From Tomitella cavernea (GTDB taxonomy: Bacteria; Actinomycetota; Actinomycetes; Mycobacteriales; Mycobacteriaceae), in contig NZ_JAENKO010000015.1 in assembly GCF_016599145.1 (NCBI RefSeq), positions 1 through 64,000 on the forward strand: a stretch of 64,000 nt of DNA, read 5' to 3'. Positions within the stretch are counted from its first letter, which is position 1. Each line of letters opens with the position of its first letter. Of this stretch, positions 53,542-61,916 are shown one piece after another. The notes under the pieces are model-generated. The model did no database searches. It saw nothing but the letters and a program-made list of their open reading frames with translations, and was not told where the DNA came from. Both the position numbers and the translations under genes were made by a program.

Positions 53542-54222
53542 ATGATGGATTCACTGACGCGTGTCCCCCTGTCGCAGCAGGCCGCAGAGGCGTTGCTCGA
53601 CGCGATCGGCAGTGGCCGTTGGGAGGTCGGAGAGCAGCTGCCGGGCGAGCTCGCACTCGCGGGTGAGCTCAAGGTGAGCCGCTCGACGATCCGCGAGGCC
53701 ATCCGCCAGCTCGCTGCACGGGGGGTGCTGACCAGCCGGCAGGGGATCGGCGTGTTCGTCACGTCGGCCACGCCGACGGACGGGTGGGACCGGCTCGCCC
53801 GGCTCGGGGCGATCGCCGAGGTGGTGCAGGTGCGGATCGCCATCGAGTCGCGCGCAGCCGCTCTGGCCGCAGCAGAGCACGACGGATCCGACGCGGAGAC
53901 GATCCGGCGTGCCCTCGCCGAACGCAACGCGATGGCAGCCCGGGCAGCTCCCGGGGAGCTCGCTCAGGCGGACATCGCCTTCCACCGCGCGGTGGTCGCC
54001 GCGGCCCGCAACGAGCTGCTGCTGGCCCTGTTCGACAGCCTCCGGCCGCGGCTGGTGGCTTCGATGGGGGGCTTGCTGGAGATCATGGATGTCACCGAAC
54101 ACGATGCGCACGAGCACACCGCGATCGTCGAGGCGATCTTCGCACGCCGTGCCGACCGGGCGGAGGCACTGACCCGCGGGCATCTGCTGGGCCTGGCCGA
54201 CGCGCTGCGGAGGCGGTCGTGA
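53542..54222 (+). CDS. GntR-family regulator, FadR/FCD subfamily
   Basis: The 226-residue protein has the GntR winged helix (EQLPGELALAGELKVSRSTIREAIRQLAARGVL, about residues 31-63) and a C-terminal all-helical FCD domain. FCD metal-ligand-like acidic/His residues appear in IAFHRAVVAAARNELL and HDAHEHTAIVEAI. The ATG directly abuts the TauE stop. Two TTGTCTGACA-type palindromes nearby fit this subfamily's sites. The effector is unknown, likely an organic acid given the domain. Confidence 0.88.
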   Translation: MMDSLTRVPLSQQAAEALLDAIGSGRWEVGEQLPGELALAGELKVSRSTIREAIRQLAARGVLTSRQGIGVFVTSATPTDGWDRLARLGAIAEVVQVRIAIESRAAALAAAEHDGSDAETIRRALAERNAMAARAAPGELAQADIAFHRAVVAAARNELLLALFDSLRPRLVASMGGLLEIMDVTEHDAHEHTAIVEAIFARRADRAEALTRGHLLGLADALRRRS

Positions 54223-54243
54223 GCGCTGCGGAGGCGGTTGTGG
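54202..54243 (+). repeat. 21-bp tandem duplication at the GntR/ABC gene boundary
   Basis: 54202-54222 and 54223-54243 differ at two positions. Each copy contains GGAGG followed by a GTG, so the duplication created two consecutive in-frame start sites for the ABC gene (54219 and 54240), the first overlapping the GntR stop. Confidence 0.8.
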
Positions 54244-55091
54244 GCACCGCGCACAGCGGCGCCGTGCTGTGCGTGGACGGCGTGACGGTCATGCGCCAGG
54301 GGAGGGCACTGGTCGAGGGGGTTTCCGCCGAGGTCCATGCCGGCGAACACTGGGCGGTGATCGGTCCGAACGGCGCGGGAAAATCGACGCTGCTCGCGTT
54401 GTGCGGGGCGAAGCTGCATCCGACCAGCGGCACGGTGCATGTGCTGGGGCACCGGCTGGGCCGCGTAGACATGCGGGAGCTGCGCACGCATATCGGGCAC
54501 ATCGACCCGCGCACCCGCATCGAGGCGGACCTCACCGTGCGGGAGGCGGTGCTGACCGGTCTGGTCGCGGCCTCGGACCTGCCCGCGCGGTGGGCGCCGG
54601 CCGCCGCGGACACTGCGCTGGCCGACGAGCTGACGGCGACGCTCGGGCTCACCGCCCGCACGGACACGCGCTGGTCGGTGCTCTCCCAGGGGGAACGTGG
54701 CCGCGTGCTCATCGCCCGGGCGCTGATGACGCGGCCGCAGCTGCTCCTGCTCGACGAGCCGACGACGGGCTTGGACCTGGCTGCGCGGGAGATCCTCCTC
54801 GATGTGCTCTCCGGGCTCCGCGAGGCGCATCCACGATTGTCGTCGCTGCTGGTCACGCACCATCTGGAGGAGCTTCCGGCGTCCACGACGCACGCGCTGG
54901 TGATCGCCGACGGCCGGGTACTCGCCTCCGGGCCGGCCGCACAGGTGCTGACCTCGGCGACGATCACCGGGGCCTTCGGCTATCCCATCGCCGTCGAGCG
55001 GCGCGCCGGCAGATGGACCGCGTCGAGTGCGGTGACGGGGCGGCGAGACGACTTCGCCGGGAACGGGGCCGGGATCGTGCAGATCCCGTGA
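54219..55091 (+). CDS. ABC transporter ATP-binding protein (Rv3041c-like)
   Basis: The 290-residue ATPase has Walker A GPNGAGKSTLLAL, a Q-loop region, signature LSQGERGRVLIARAL, Walker B LLLLDEPTTGLDL and the H-loop VTHHLEELP, followed by a short accessory tail. There are no membrane spans, and no permease gene is adjacent. The pattern VLGHRLGRVDMRELR and THHLEELPASTTHALV is close to stand-alone mycobacterial ATPases such as Rv3041c. GTG 54219 overlaps the GntR stop (GTGA), with an alternative GTG at 54240 in the duplicated segment. Substrate unknown. Confidence 0.82.
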   Translation: MSAAEAVVGTAHSGAVLCVDGVTVMRQGRALVEGVSAEVHAGEHWAVIGPNGAGKSTLLALCGAKLHPTSGTVHVLGHRLGRVDMRELRTHIGHIDPRTRIEADLTVREAVLTGLVAASDLPARWAPAAADTALADELTATLGLTARTDTRWSVLSQGERGRVLIARALMTRPQLLLLDEPTTGLDLAAREILLDVLSGLREAHPRLSSLLVTHHLEELPASTTHALVIADGRVLASGPAAQVLTSATITGAFGYPIAVERRAGRWTASSAVTGRRDDFAGNGAGIVQIP

Positions 55092-55103
55092 TCGTGCGGG
55101 CTG

Positions 55104-55850
55104 CTATCCCGTCTGCAGACGGCGCGCCTTCTCCAGGGCGGCGAGGGTGTGCAGGACGGTGGTGCGCTGGCGCTCGAGGTCCTTGATCCGCGCGCGGGCG
55201 GCGAGGCCTCCCGAGGCGGACTTCTCGGTGATCTGCGCGTCGATGGCGCCGAGCTTGTCGAGCAGCGTGGTCACACGGGATTCGAGCGTCTGCAGATCGA
55301 CGTCCGTCGCCGGCGACGACGCCTTGCGGGTGGACCGCACGCGGCTCGCGCCGGTTCCGGACTCGGACTTGCGCGGGGCGCGGCTCGGCGCCGGCTTCCG
55401 CGCGCCCTGCGGCTGCGCCGTGGTGCTCCCGGCGTCGACGTCGATCGACTCGACGCGCTCGACGGCGCTGCTGCGCGTGCCCGTCATGGCCTTGCGGATC
55501 TGCTCACGACTCGGCGGCTCGGCCAGGCGCCGTGCGTTGAGCGCGGCGCGGGCGTCGCGCGCGGCGACGCGGTGCTCGCGCTCCTCCTCGTCCTCGGAAT
55601 CGAGGGATCCGCCCAGTGGGCGCAGGCCGTACATGCCCAGGAAATCGCGCGCCTCTGTGACGACGTCCTCGTGCTGACGGCAAGTGGCGCAACGGTGTTC
55701 GTTCTTGTAGACCTCGATGGAATCCTCACCGCCGCACCACACGCACAGGCCGGGGGACCAGTGCCGCGCAGGGGTGGAAAGTGCTGAGGAGCCGGATGCG
55801 GTGGAACAGTGCGTGGGGAGATCCTGAGCGAGAGTCACGAGCGGCAACAT
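55104..55850 (-). CDS. Zinc-ribbon and coiled-coil protein of unknown function
   Basis: The 248-residue protein has a CVWCGGEDSIEVYKNEHRC-ATC zinc-ribbon (two CxxC pairs, about residues 36-58) near its N-terminus, then GMYGLRPLGGSLDSEDEEERE. A basic Ser/Arg/Lys-rich linker follows, and then a C-terminal coiled coil (TLESRVTTLLDKLGAIDAQI ... ALEKARRLQTG). A nucleic-acid or protein-binding role is possible, but I do not recognise the family. ATG 55850 is the first in-frame start near the domain. Convergent with the ABC gene. Confidence 0.6.
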   Translation of the reverse strand: MLPLVTLAQDLPTHCSTASGSSALSTPARHWSPGLCVWCGGEDSIEVYKNEHRCATCRQHEDVVTEARDFLGMYGLRPLGGSLDSEDEEEREHRVAARDARAALNARRLAEPPSREQIRKAMTGTRSSAVERVESIDVDAGSTTAQPQGARKPAPSRAPRKSESGTGASRVRSTRKASSPATDVDLQTLESRVTTLLDKLGAIDAQITEKSASGGLAARARIKDLERQRTTVLHTLAALEKARRLQTG

Positions 55851-55957
55851 TAGGTGACGGTTCCATCGCTGTCGACACCGGGACCGCCCCGGCGTTGCCG
55901 AAGTCACATGGGCCGGGCGTGCCGCCAAGAGTCGTACGTCCGTCCGAGTTTGACGGT

Positions 55958-56632
55958 TCAGCCCACGACCTGCGTCAGCCACTCGACCAGCGGGCTGGCG
56001 GCGCGCCAGGATGCGCGGACACGATCGAGCGCGGCGGGGGTCTGCACCCACTCGGGGCAGCCATGGTCGAACCGCGCGGTGAGGGAACGGTGACGCAGCA
56101 ACCGGATCCGCCGATGGCCGGCGGGATAGCCGCGCGGGTGCGTCTTGAGGCGGTCGCCGCCGATCGTGAAACCATCGTGCGTGAGGGCGTCGACGATGCT
56201 CTCCAGCTCGGCGCCCCGCACGTCGTCGTCGATCGCAGCGCGCAGCCGCGCGAGCTGCTCCGGCGCCAGCGCGTACGACCCGCCCGCCGTCGACAGCCCG
56301 GCGGCGTCGATCTGCGCGTAGTAACCTGTGCCCGGAGCGGTGGCCACGAACAGGCCCTGGTGCGTCTTGTAGGGCGTCTTGTCCTTGCTGAACCGCACGT
56401 CCCGGTACGGGCGGAACACCTTGGCGGCGCCGAACTCGTCCTCCAGCGCGGCGGCTAGCGTCTCCATGGATGCCCGCACGGTGTCGCGGTAGAAGTCCTT
56501 GTGCGCCTGCCACCACACCCTGGAGTTGTCGGCCTCGAGGTCCTCGTAGAAGTCCAGGGCGGCGAACGGGATGCCCGCGAAGCCCCCGCCGCAGGCATCG
56601 TTGTCGGTGGCGGGGGCTTCGTCCGGTGGCAT
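55958..56632 (-). CDS. DUF2461 (TIGR02453)-family protein
   Basis: The 224-residue product shows the DUF2461 pattern: ALDFYEDLEADNSRVWWQAHKDFY, FRPYRDVRFSKDKTPYKTHQG, GTGYYAQIDAAGLSTAGGSY and LKTHPRGYPAGHRRIRLLRH. The family is widespread with no established function. It lies 29 bp downstream of prs on the same strand, so it may be in the glmU-prs transcript. Confidence 0.85.
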   Translation of the reverse strand: MPPDEAPATDNDACGGGFAGIPFAALDFYEDLEADNSRVWWQAHKDFYRDTVRASMETLAAALEDEFGAAKVFRPYRDVRFSKDKTPYKTHQGLFVATAPGTGYYAQIDAAGLSTAGGSYALAPEQLARLRAAIDDDVRGAELESIVDALTHDGFTIGGDRLKTHPRGYPAGHRRIRLLRHRSLTARFDHGCPEWVQTPAALDRVRASWRAASPLVEWLTQVVG

Positions 56633-56661
56633 GTGCGCGAGCTCGCGGCGTCGGCCCGGAC

Positions 56662-57642
56662 TCAGGCGATGCCGTTGAACAACGAGGTCACCGAGCCGTT
56701 GTCGAAGACCTCGCGGATGGTGCGGGCCAGCAGCGGTGCGATGGACAGCACGGTGAGGTTGTCGAACTGCTTGTCCCCGTTGATCGGCAGCGTGTCGGTG
56801 ACGATGACCTCCCGCGCGCCGCAGTTCGCCAGGCGCTCGGCGGCCGGGTCGGAGAGCACGCCGTGCGTCGCGGCGATGATTACGTCGCCCGCGCCGGCCT
56901 CCTTGAGCACCCGGACGGCGCCGGCGATGGTCCCGCCGGTGTCGATCATGTCGTCGATGAGCACGCAGGTGCGGCCCTCGACGTCGCCCACGACACGGTT
57001 GGACTTGACCTGGTTGGGCACCAGCGGGTCACGGGTCTTGTGGATGAACGCCAGCGGGGCGCCGTCGAACGAGTCGGCCCACTTCTCCGCTACGCGCACG
57101 CGACCGGAATCAGGGGAGACGACGGTCATGTTGTCGGTGCCGTAGCGCTCGCGCACGTAGTCGCCCAGCTGGCCTTGCGCGTGCATGTGGTCCACCGGGC
57201 CGTCGAAGAAGCCCTGGATCTGGTCGGTGTGCAGGTCGACGGTGATGATGCGGTCGGCGCCCGCGGTCTTGAGCAGGTCGGCGACGAGGCGGGCGGAGAT
57301 CGGCTCGCGGCCGCGGTGCTTCTTGTCCTGACGGGCGTAGGGGTAGAACGGCAGGATCGCGGTGATCCGCTTGGCCGAGCCGCGCTTGAGCGCGTCGATC
57401 ATGATGAGCTGCTCCATGATCCACTGGTTCAGCGGATACGGGTTGCTCTGCAGCACGAAGGCGTCGCTGCCGCGCACCGACTCCTCGAAGCGCACGAAGA
57501 TCTCGCCGTTGGCGAACTCGCGGGCCGTCTGCGGGGTGAGTTCCACACCCAGTTCCTTGGCCACGCGCTCCGCCAGCTCCGGATGGGCGCGGCCACCGAA
57601 GAGCATCAGGTTCTTGTGGTTGTCCGCCGAAAGTGCGCTCAC
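56662..57642 (-). CDS. prs: Ribose-phosphate pyrophosphokinase
   Basis: Prs makes PRPP for nucleotide, His, Trp and, in these organisms, decaprenyl-phosphoarabinose synthesis. The 326-residue class I enzyme has [60 protein letters not shown] and the PRPP-binding loop [17 protein letters not shown] 57642 overlaps the glmU stop by 4 bp, so the two are coupled as in Rv1017c-Rv1018c. Confidence 0.96.
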   Translation of the reverse strand: MSALSADNHKNLMLFGGRAHPELAERVAKELGVELTPQTAREFANGEIFVRFEESVRGSDAFVLQSNPYPLNQWIMEQLIMIDALKRGSAKRITAILPFYPYARQDKKHRGREPISARLVADLLKTAGADRIITVDLHTDQIQGFFDGPVDHMHAQGQLGDYVRERYGTDNMTVVSPDSGRVRVAEKWADSFDGAPLAFIHKTRDPLVPNQVKSNRVVGDVEGRTCVLIDDMIDTGGTIAGAVRVLKEAGAGDVIIAATHGVLSDPAAERLANCGAREVIVTDTLPINGDKQFDNLTVLSIAPLLARTIREVFDNGSVTSLFNGIA

Positions 57643-59126
57643 TGGTCTCCGCCGTCCTCGTGATCGTCCTGTTGTTTCTGCGCAAGCCGCGCGGCGTCGG
57701 CCGACGCAGTCTGCGGCCACCTCCGCTCGACCCAACCCTCGAGGTTGCGCTGCGCCCCGACCGTCATGGCCAGGGCCCCCGGGGGGACGTTTTTGCGTAC
57801 GACGGTGCCGGCGGCCGTGTAGGCGCCGTCGCCGATCGTCAGGGGCGCGACGAACATCGTGTCCGACCCTGCGCGCACGTACGAGCCGACCGTCGTGTGG
57901 TGTTTCTCGAGACCGTCGTAGTTGACGAACACGCAGGACGCGCCGATATTGGTGTGCTCGCCGATCGAGGCGTCGCCCACGTAGGTCAGGTGCGGCACCT
58001 TGGAGGCCGCGCCGATGTCGGCGTTCTTGGTCTCGCAGAAGGCGCCGATCTTGCCGCCCGCGCCGAGGACCGTGCCGGGACGCAGGTAGGCGAACGGACC
58101 GACGGAGGCGCCGGGGGCGATCCGTGCGCCGGTGCCGTGCGTGCGGATCACCATCGCGCCGGCGCCCACCTCGACGTCGGTCAATGTGGTATCGGGGCCC
58201 ACCGTGGCACCCTCGTCGACGACGGTGGCGCCGTGCAGTTGCACGCCGGGATGCACCGTGACGTCGGGTGCCAGGCGCACCCCGACGTCGATGCGCGTGG
58301 TGGCGGGATCGACCACGGTGACCCCGGCCCGCATCCACTCCTCGACGATGCGCCGGTTGAGCTCGGCGCTGAGCGCGGACAACTGGACGCGATCGTTGAC
58401 CCCCGCGACCAGGTGGGCATCGTCGACGTGGGTGGCGCCCACACCGCGGCCGGCGGCGCGGGCCGCGGACACCGTGTCGGTGAGGTAGATCTCGCCCTGC
58501 GCGTTGTCGGAATCGAGCCGGCCCAGCGCGCCGCGCAGGAACAGCGCGTCGAACGCGTACACGCCGGAGTTGACCTCGCGGATGGCGCGCTGGCCCTCGT
58601 CGGCATCGGACTGCTCGACGATGCCGACCACCGCTCCGTCGGCGTCGCGGACGATCCGGCCATATCCCGTGGGATCGGCGAGCGTGGCGGTGAGCAGGGA
58701 CACCGCGGCGCTCGTGGCGTGATGCTCGGCGATGAGCGCGCGGAGGGTCGCGGCGTCGAGCATCGGCACGTCTCCGGCCGTGACGACGACCGTCCCGGCG
58801 AAGTCCGCGGGCAGCCCCTCGAGCCCGTGGGCGACGGCGTGGCCGGTGCCGTCCTGGCTGGGTTGGACGACGCCGGTCACCGGGGCGCCGAGCCGCGCAC
58901 CCACGCGTTGTGCCTCGGCGGAGACCGCGTCGGCCTGGTGGCCGAGCACGGTGACCAGGTGCGCGGGGGCCGCTCCGGCGGCGGCGTGGAGCGCGTGCGC
59001 GAGCATCGAACGGCCTGCGAGCGTGTGCAGGACCTTGGGGGTGGCCGAACGCATCCGAGTGCCGGCCCCGGCGGCGAGGACGATCACGGCGAGCGCGTCA
59101 TCAGGTGATGATGCCTGCTCAGGCAT
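57639..59126 (-). CDS. glmU: Bifunctional GlcNAc-1-P uridylyltransferase/glucosamine-1-P acetyltransferase
   Basis: GlmU performs the last two steps to UDP-GlcNAc for peptidoglycan. The 495-residue protein has an N-terminal uridylyltransferase ([21 protein letters not shown], residues about 14-34; [11 protein letters not shown]) and a C-terminal left-handed beta-helix acetyltransferase ([48 protein letters not shown]). GGGAG precedes the ATG. First gene of the glmU-prs unit. Confidence 0.96.
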   Translation of the reverse strand: MPEQASSPDDALAVIVLAAGAGTRMRSATPKVLHTLAGRSMLAHALHAAAGAAPAHLVTVLGHQADAVSAEAQRVGARLGAPVTGVVQPSQDGTGHAVAHGLEGLPADFAGTVVVTAGDVPMLDAATLRALIAEHHATSAAVSLLTATLADPTGYGRIVRDADGAVVGIVEQSDADEGQRAIREVNSGVYAFDALFLRGALGRLDSDNAQGEIYLTDTVSAARAAGRGVGATHVDDAHLVAGVNDRVQLSALSAELNRRIVEEWMRAGVTVVDPATTRIDVGVRLAPDVTVHPGVQLHGATVVDEGATVGPDTTLTDVEVGAGAMVIRTHGTGARIAPGASVGPFAYLRPGTVLGAGGKIGAFCETKNADIGAASKVPHLTYVGDASIGEHTNIGASCVFVNYDGLEKHHTTVGSYVRAGSDTMFVAPLTIGDGAYTAAGTVVRKNVPPGALAMTVGAQRNLEGWVERRWPQTASADAARLAQKQQDDHEDGGDQ

Positions 59127-59271
59127 GAAGCTCCCTTGCGTCTAGCGGGCTGATGCGGCGGCGGGCGCACCGAGACAGCGACGATCTTACGGAACACGGA
59201 GAAGATCGCAGGCCCGGGGTCGGCACGCAAGCCCGCCGGTGAAAGCGGAGGCCGGCGTGCGAACCGGCGGC

Positions 59272-59586
59272 TCAGGCGACCAGCTTGAGGCCGATCACGC
59301 AACCGATGATGCCCGCCAGTAGCAGTACCTTGACCAGCGATGCGGACTCATCGCCCGTCGCCATGGCGTAGACGACGGTGGCGCACGCGCCGATGGCCAC
59401 CCAGATCGCGTAGGACGTGCCGGTGGGCAGTTCCCGCATGGCGTACGCCAGGCCGCCCATGCTCACCGCGACGGCGGCCGCGAACGTCAGCGAGGGCCAC
59501 AGGCGGGTGAATCCCTCGGACTTGCCCAGCGCTGTCGCCCAGACGGCCTCGAACAGGCCGGAGATGATCAGTACGAGCCAGTGCAT
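59272..59586 (-). CDS. gdx: SMR-family guanidinium exporter (Gdx/SugE-like)
   Basis: The 104-residue four-span protein has the SMR signature with membrane-embedded Glu in LIISGLFEAVWATALGKSEG, then FTRLWPSLTF, PTGTSYAIWVAIGA and GIIGCVIGLKL. The GLFEAVWA and SEGFTRLWPS pattern matches the Gdx/SugE branch (guanidinium/H+ antiport) rather than EmrE-type multidrug pumps. A guanidine-III riboswitch directly upstream makes guanidinium export the strongest call. Two ATGs are present (59589, 59586); the second has the better distance to AGGAG. Confidence 0.88.
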   Translation of the reverse strand: MHWLVLIISGLFEAVWATALGKSEGFTRLWPSLTFAAAVAVSMGGLAYAMRELPTGTSYAIWVAIGACATVVYAMATGDESASLVKVLLLAGIIGCVIGLKLVA

Positions 59587-59599
59587 CATTCGCTCCTGT

Positions 59600-59643
59600 G
59601 AGGCCGTCTTGTCGCGCACCGGGTACGGCCCCGCTCGTCCGGG
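59600..59643 (-). ncRNA. Guanidine-III (ykkC-III) riboswitch
   Basis: Read on the minus strand the element starts CCGGACGAG, has GGCCGTACCCGG in the middle and ends GACAAGACGGCC. These are the invariant blocks of the guanidine-III aptamer in the right order, and the P-stem pair reads GGCCGT/ACGGCC where the Thermobifida fusca crystal construct has CGCCGT/ACGGCG (a compensatory change). It ends a few bases before the AGGAG of the SMR exporter gene, so ligand folding can directly control access to the ribosome site. Confidence 0.9.
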
Positions 59644-59819
59644 AGCCCGGACGGGCCCTGTTGGAGATGGTCGCACATGTTGACCCCGCACCGTTCCGGT
59701 GCGCGCGGCTTCGGCGCCCCGAGGCGGCTTCACTTCGGTGGCCGCGGCATGACACCATCTAGGCTGTGAGCCGCGCGCGGCGCAGCGCGGGAGCGATTCC
59801 GCTCCGTGCCGCGGCGCAT

Positions 59820-59890
59820 TCCGCCGTGGTGTAATGGCAGCACCTCTGATTTTGGTTCAGATAGTTCAGGTTCGAGTCCTGGCGGCGGAG
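59820..59890 (+). tRNA. tRNA-Gln (anticodon TTG)
   Basis: Acceptor TCCGCCG pairs with CGGCGGA, discriminator G. The anticodon stem TCTGA/TCAGA encloses TTTTGGT, giving anticodon TTG (Gln). The T arm is TCAGG/CCTGG around TTCGAGT. No CCA encoded. It follows glmU on the opposite strand as in M. tuberculosis. Its 3' 27 bases are repeated at 61917-61943. Confidence 0.95.
59864..59890 (+). repeat. Attachment site at tRNA-Gln 3' end (att copy 1)
   Basis: This 27-bp T-arm and acceptor sequence begins GTTCAGGTTCGAG. It is identical to 61917-61943 and keeps the tRNA intact. Confidence 0.85.
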
Positions 59891-60103
59891 CAAAATAGCC
59901 TGTGACCTGCATAAAGGCAATCATGAGCCGGTCCGCTCGCCCCCGCTTGTCCCACTCTGGTCCCGCACGGCGCCGTCGACCGCACGGGCCGCGCCCGCTC
60001 GTCGAAACCCGTGCCGGTTCGGACCACTGGTCATCCGGGGGCAGGGAGGAGCGTCTCGCATGTAGGGCGGCCCGACCGGTGGAGGAAGCTTCGGTCGTCG
60101 ACG

Positions 60104-60532
60104 CTACCGGCCGGCGAATTCGATTCTATGCGCGCCGCGAGCGACTGCGCCGCGACCGACCGCAGTCGCAGAGATGGTGACACCGCCCGGGTGGTGTTCG
60201 ACGTAGTCGAGGAACATTCCGATGGTGGCGTCGGCGCCCGGACTGTCTTCGGGGGCGGTGAGGTCGTCGCCGGCAGGCGGGATCGCACAGGCGGCGTCGA
60301 CCACGGCGACCATGCGCACGCCGGCGGCCGAGCGCACGAACAGGTTGGCGAAGCCGCCGACCGAACGCAGGCGACCGAGCACCGTCGACAACAGCTCCTC
60401 CTCGAGCGCGGCCACGACCGGATGCGGCCCCTCGTGGCCGACGACGGGAAGCTCGACCTCCGCGAGCTCGCCGAAGGCGAGGCTGTAGTCCAGATCGCTG
60501 CGGAATCGGTCCGGTGCGTTCACACGACTCAT
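60104..60532 (-). CDS. Hypothetical island protein
   Basis: I do not recognise this 142-residue protein. It is soluble, with an N-terminal acidic region (DRFRSDLDYSLAFGELAEVELP), a helical middle (VVAALEEELLSTVLGRLRSVGGFANLFVR) and strand-like VRMVAVVDAACAIPP. Its ATG overlaps the stop of the upstream gene by 4 bp, so the pair forms a tightly coupled operon. A two-gene pair inside a small island recalls toxin-antitoxin or host-defence modules, but no motif supports a specific role. Confidence 0.6.
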   Translation of the reverse strand: MSRVNAPDRFRSDLDYSLAFGELAEVELPVVGHEGPHPVVAALEEELLSTVLGRLRSVGGFANLFVRSAAGVRMVAVVDAACAIPPAGDDLTAPEDSPGADATIGMFLDYVEHHPGGVTISATAVGRGAVARGAHRIEFAGR

Positions 60533-60987
60533 CCTCCCTCACCTCGAACAATACGCATCCGTTGGTCACTGATGCCGATAGCCGACTGAAATGCGGGATC
60601 CACATCACTCACGTCATCGAGACGGTAGAGGGCCCGCGGTGTGTCACGGCCGCTCTCGTCGTGCAGATGGCAGTGGCCGTGGCAGCAGTCGATGCGCTCG
60701 ACCTCTTGCCAGGCCGAGGCGGTGAGGACTTCGGTGAGGATGACGAAGTCGACCAGAAGGCCATTCGCGCGCCAGGTGAAGACCTTGCGCTGGACGGTGT
60801 TCCCATCGTCGAAGGGCTGCGCCCACTCGCGGGTGCGGCAGGACGCGCGCGACGGAGGCGCGTACCGGCCGTGCGAGGAAGTGGCGAACTCCTCCGTGTC
60901 CTCGCGTGCCTTACTTGAGGGCCCGGTGTCTCTGCCGGCCTCGTCTTGCGACGGCGCCGGCCGTCCTTCCCCGTGTCCACGGTGCAA
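60529..60987 (-). CDS. Hypothetical island protein, DUF7718-like
   Basis: The conserved-looking part is residues about 52-115: RTREWAQPFDDGNTVQRKVF, TWRANGLLVDFVILTEVL, and WQEVERIDCCHGHCHLHD with a CCHGHCH cluster that could bind metal. This resembles uncharacterised actinobacterial proteins of the DUF7718 type as I remember them; that match is tentative. The first ~50 residues are low in family character and only a TTG (60987) without a clear ribosome site is available, so the true N-terminus is doubtful. First gene of the coupled pair. Confidence 0.5.
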   Translation of the reverse strand: MHRGHGEGRPAPSQDEAGRDTGPSSKAREDTEEFATSSHGRYAPPSRASCRTREWAQPFDDGNTVQRKVFTWRANGLLVDFVILTEVLTASAWQEVERIDCCHGHCHLHDESGRDTPRALYRLDDVSDVDPAFQSAIGISDQRMRIVRGEGG

Positions 60988-61157
60988 CGCGCGGGGCCCG
61001 GATCCCAGGTTGGACGCGATTCCGCCACAGCATCGGAGTCGTCCTATCCGGGACGGATCCGGGCCCCCCTTTCGCGCCCGCGCAGGCGTAGCCCCAGCAT
61101 CTCCCGTGCCGGCGGTGGACCGGCGTGGTTCACCCTAGGCCCGCGCACCGACCGGTC

Positions 61158-61499
61158 TCACTCCGCGAGCGCAACGGCAAGATCGGTAGGGGTGCGCATC
61201 GGAGTCTTCAACCCCGCGCTCACTCTGCCTGTATTGCCCTCCGGGTAGCGGCCCGTCATCGAACCCGGCGCGGCGACGAGGATGCGCAGCGCCTGGCCCA
61301 GCGCTTCGCCTCGATCACGTTGTCGTAGGGCCAGGGCGAGCATCGCCGCATGGTTGCAGGTGTGCAGCCACGGATCGGGTTGGGAAACGATGTGGGCACG
61401 CTCGAGGTGCCGCCACCGGTCATCACCACCCGTCGCGGCTTTCGCTGCCGCCATCTCGTGTCGATACGCCCTACGGGCGCCATCGGTCATCGATGTCAT
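61158..61499 (-). CDS. DUF3703-domain protein
   Basis: The 113-residue protein has the DUF3703 pattern: HEMAAAKAATGGDDRWRHLERAHIVSQPDPWLHTCNHAAMLALALRQRD read in pieces, then ILVAAPGSMTGRYPEGNTGR. These small His-containing proteins are often encoded beside heavy-metal regulators. Its ATG overlaps the stop of the CmtR-type gene by one base (TGATG), so it is co-translated. A link to metal stress is inferred from position only. Confidence 0.78.
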   Translation of the reverse strand: MTSMTDGARRAYRHEMAAAKAATGGDDRWRHLERAHIVSQPDPWLHTCNHAAMLALALRQRDRGEALGQALRILVAAPGSMTGRYPEGNTGRVSAGLKTPMRTPTDLAVALAE

Positions 61500-61843
61500 C
61501 AGCAGCACCCGTCGGTCTCGGCCGCCGGGCAGCAGGCCGGGTCGACCACCACGACGAGGCCGAGCAGGTCGCCCAGTGCGTGCCCGATGCGCGGATCCGC
61601 GAGCTCGTATCGGCTTCTCCGGCCTTCCGGAACGGCGACGACGAGTCCGCAGCCGCGCAGGCACGAGAGGTGATTGGACAGCGTCTGCCGCGAAACGCCG
61701 AACTGCTCCGCCAACTCGGACGGATAGCCCGGGCCGTTCCGCAACGACAACAGGATCTGCGTCCGCGTGGCATCGGACAGCGCATACCCGAAGCGGGCGA
61801 GAGCGTCGCTACGCGTGATCGGTTCCACCCGCAGAGAGTACAT
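61499..61843 (-). CDS. cmtR: ArsR/SmtB-family metal-sensing repressor, CmtR type
   Basis: The 114-residue winged-helix repressor reads ALARFGYALSDATRTQILLSL, then LAEQFGVSRQTLSNHLSCLRGCGLVVAV and RRSRYELADPRIGHALGDLLGLVVVVD, and ends DPACCPAAETDGCC. The SCLRGCG pair matches Cys57/Cys61 of M. tuberculosis CmtR, and the C-terminal cysteines supply the third ligand, so Cd(II)/Pb(II) sensing is likely. AT-rich DNA at 61844-61875 should hold its promoter/operator. No cadmium efflux pump or cadI gene is in the island; only the DUF3703 gene is coupled. Confidence 0.85.
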   Translation of the reverse strand: MYSLRVEPITRSDALARFGYALSDATRTQILLSLRNGPGYPSELAEQFGVSRQTLSNHLSCLRGCGLVVAVPEGRRSRYELADPRIGHALGDLLGLVVVVDPACCPAAETDGCC

Positions 61844-61916
61844 GAAACAGTGAATTCATAAAAGGCTGTATCTAGGCGCGTCGGCTCGCGGGGGCGCATC
61901 GACTAGTGTGCGCAGT

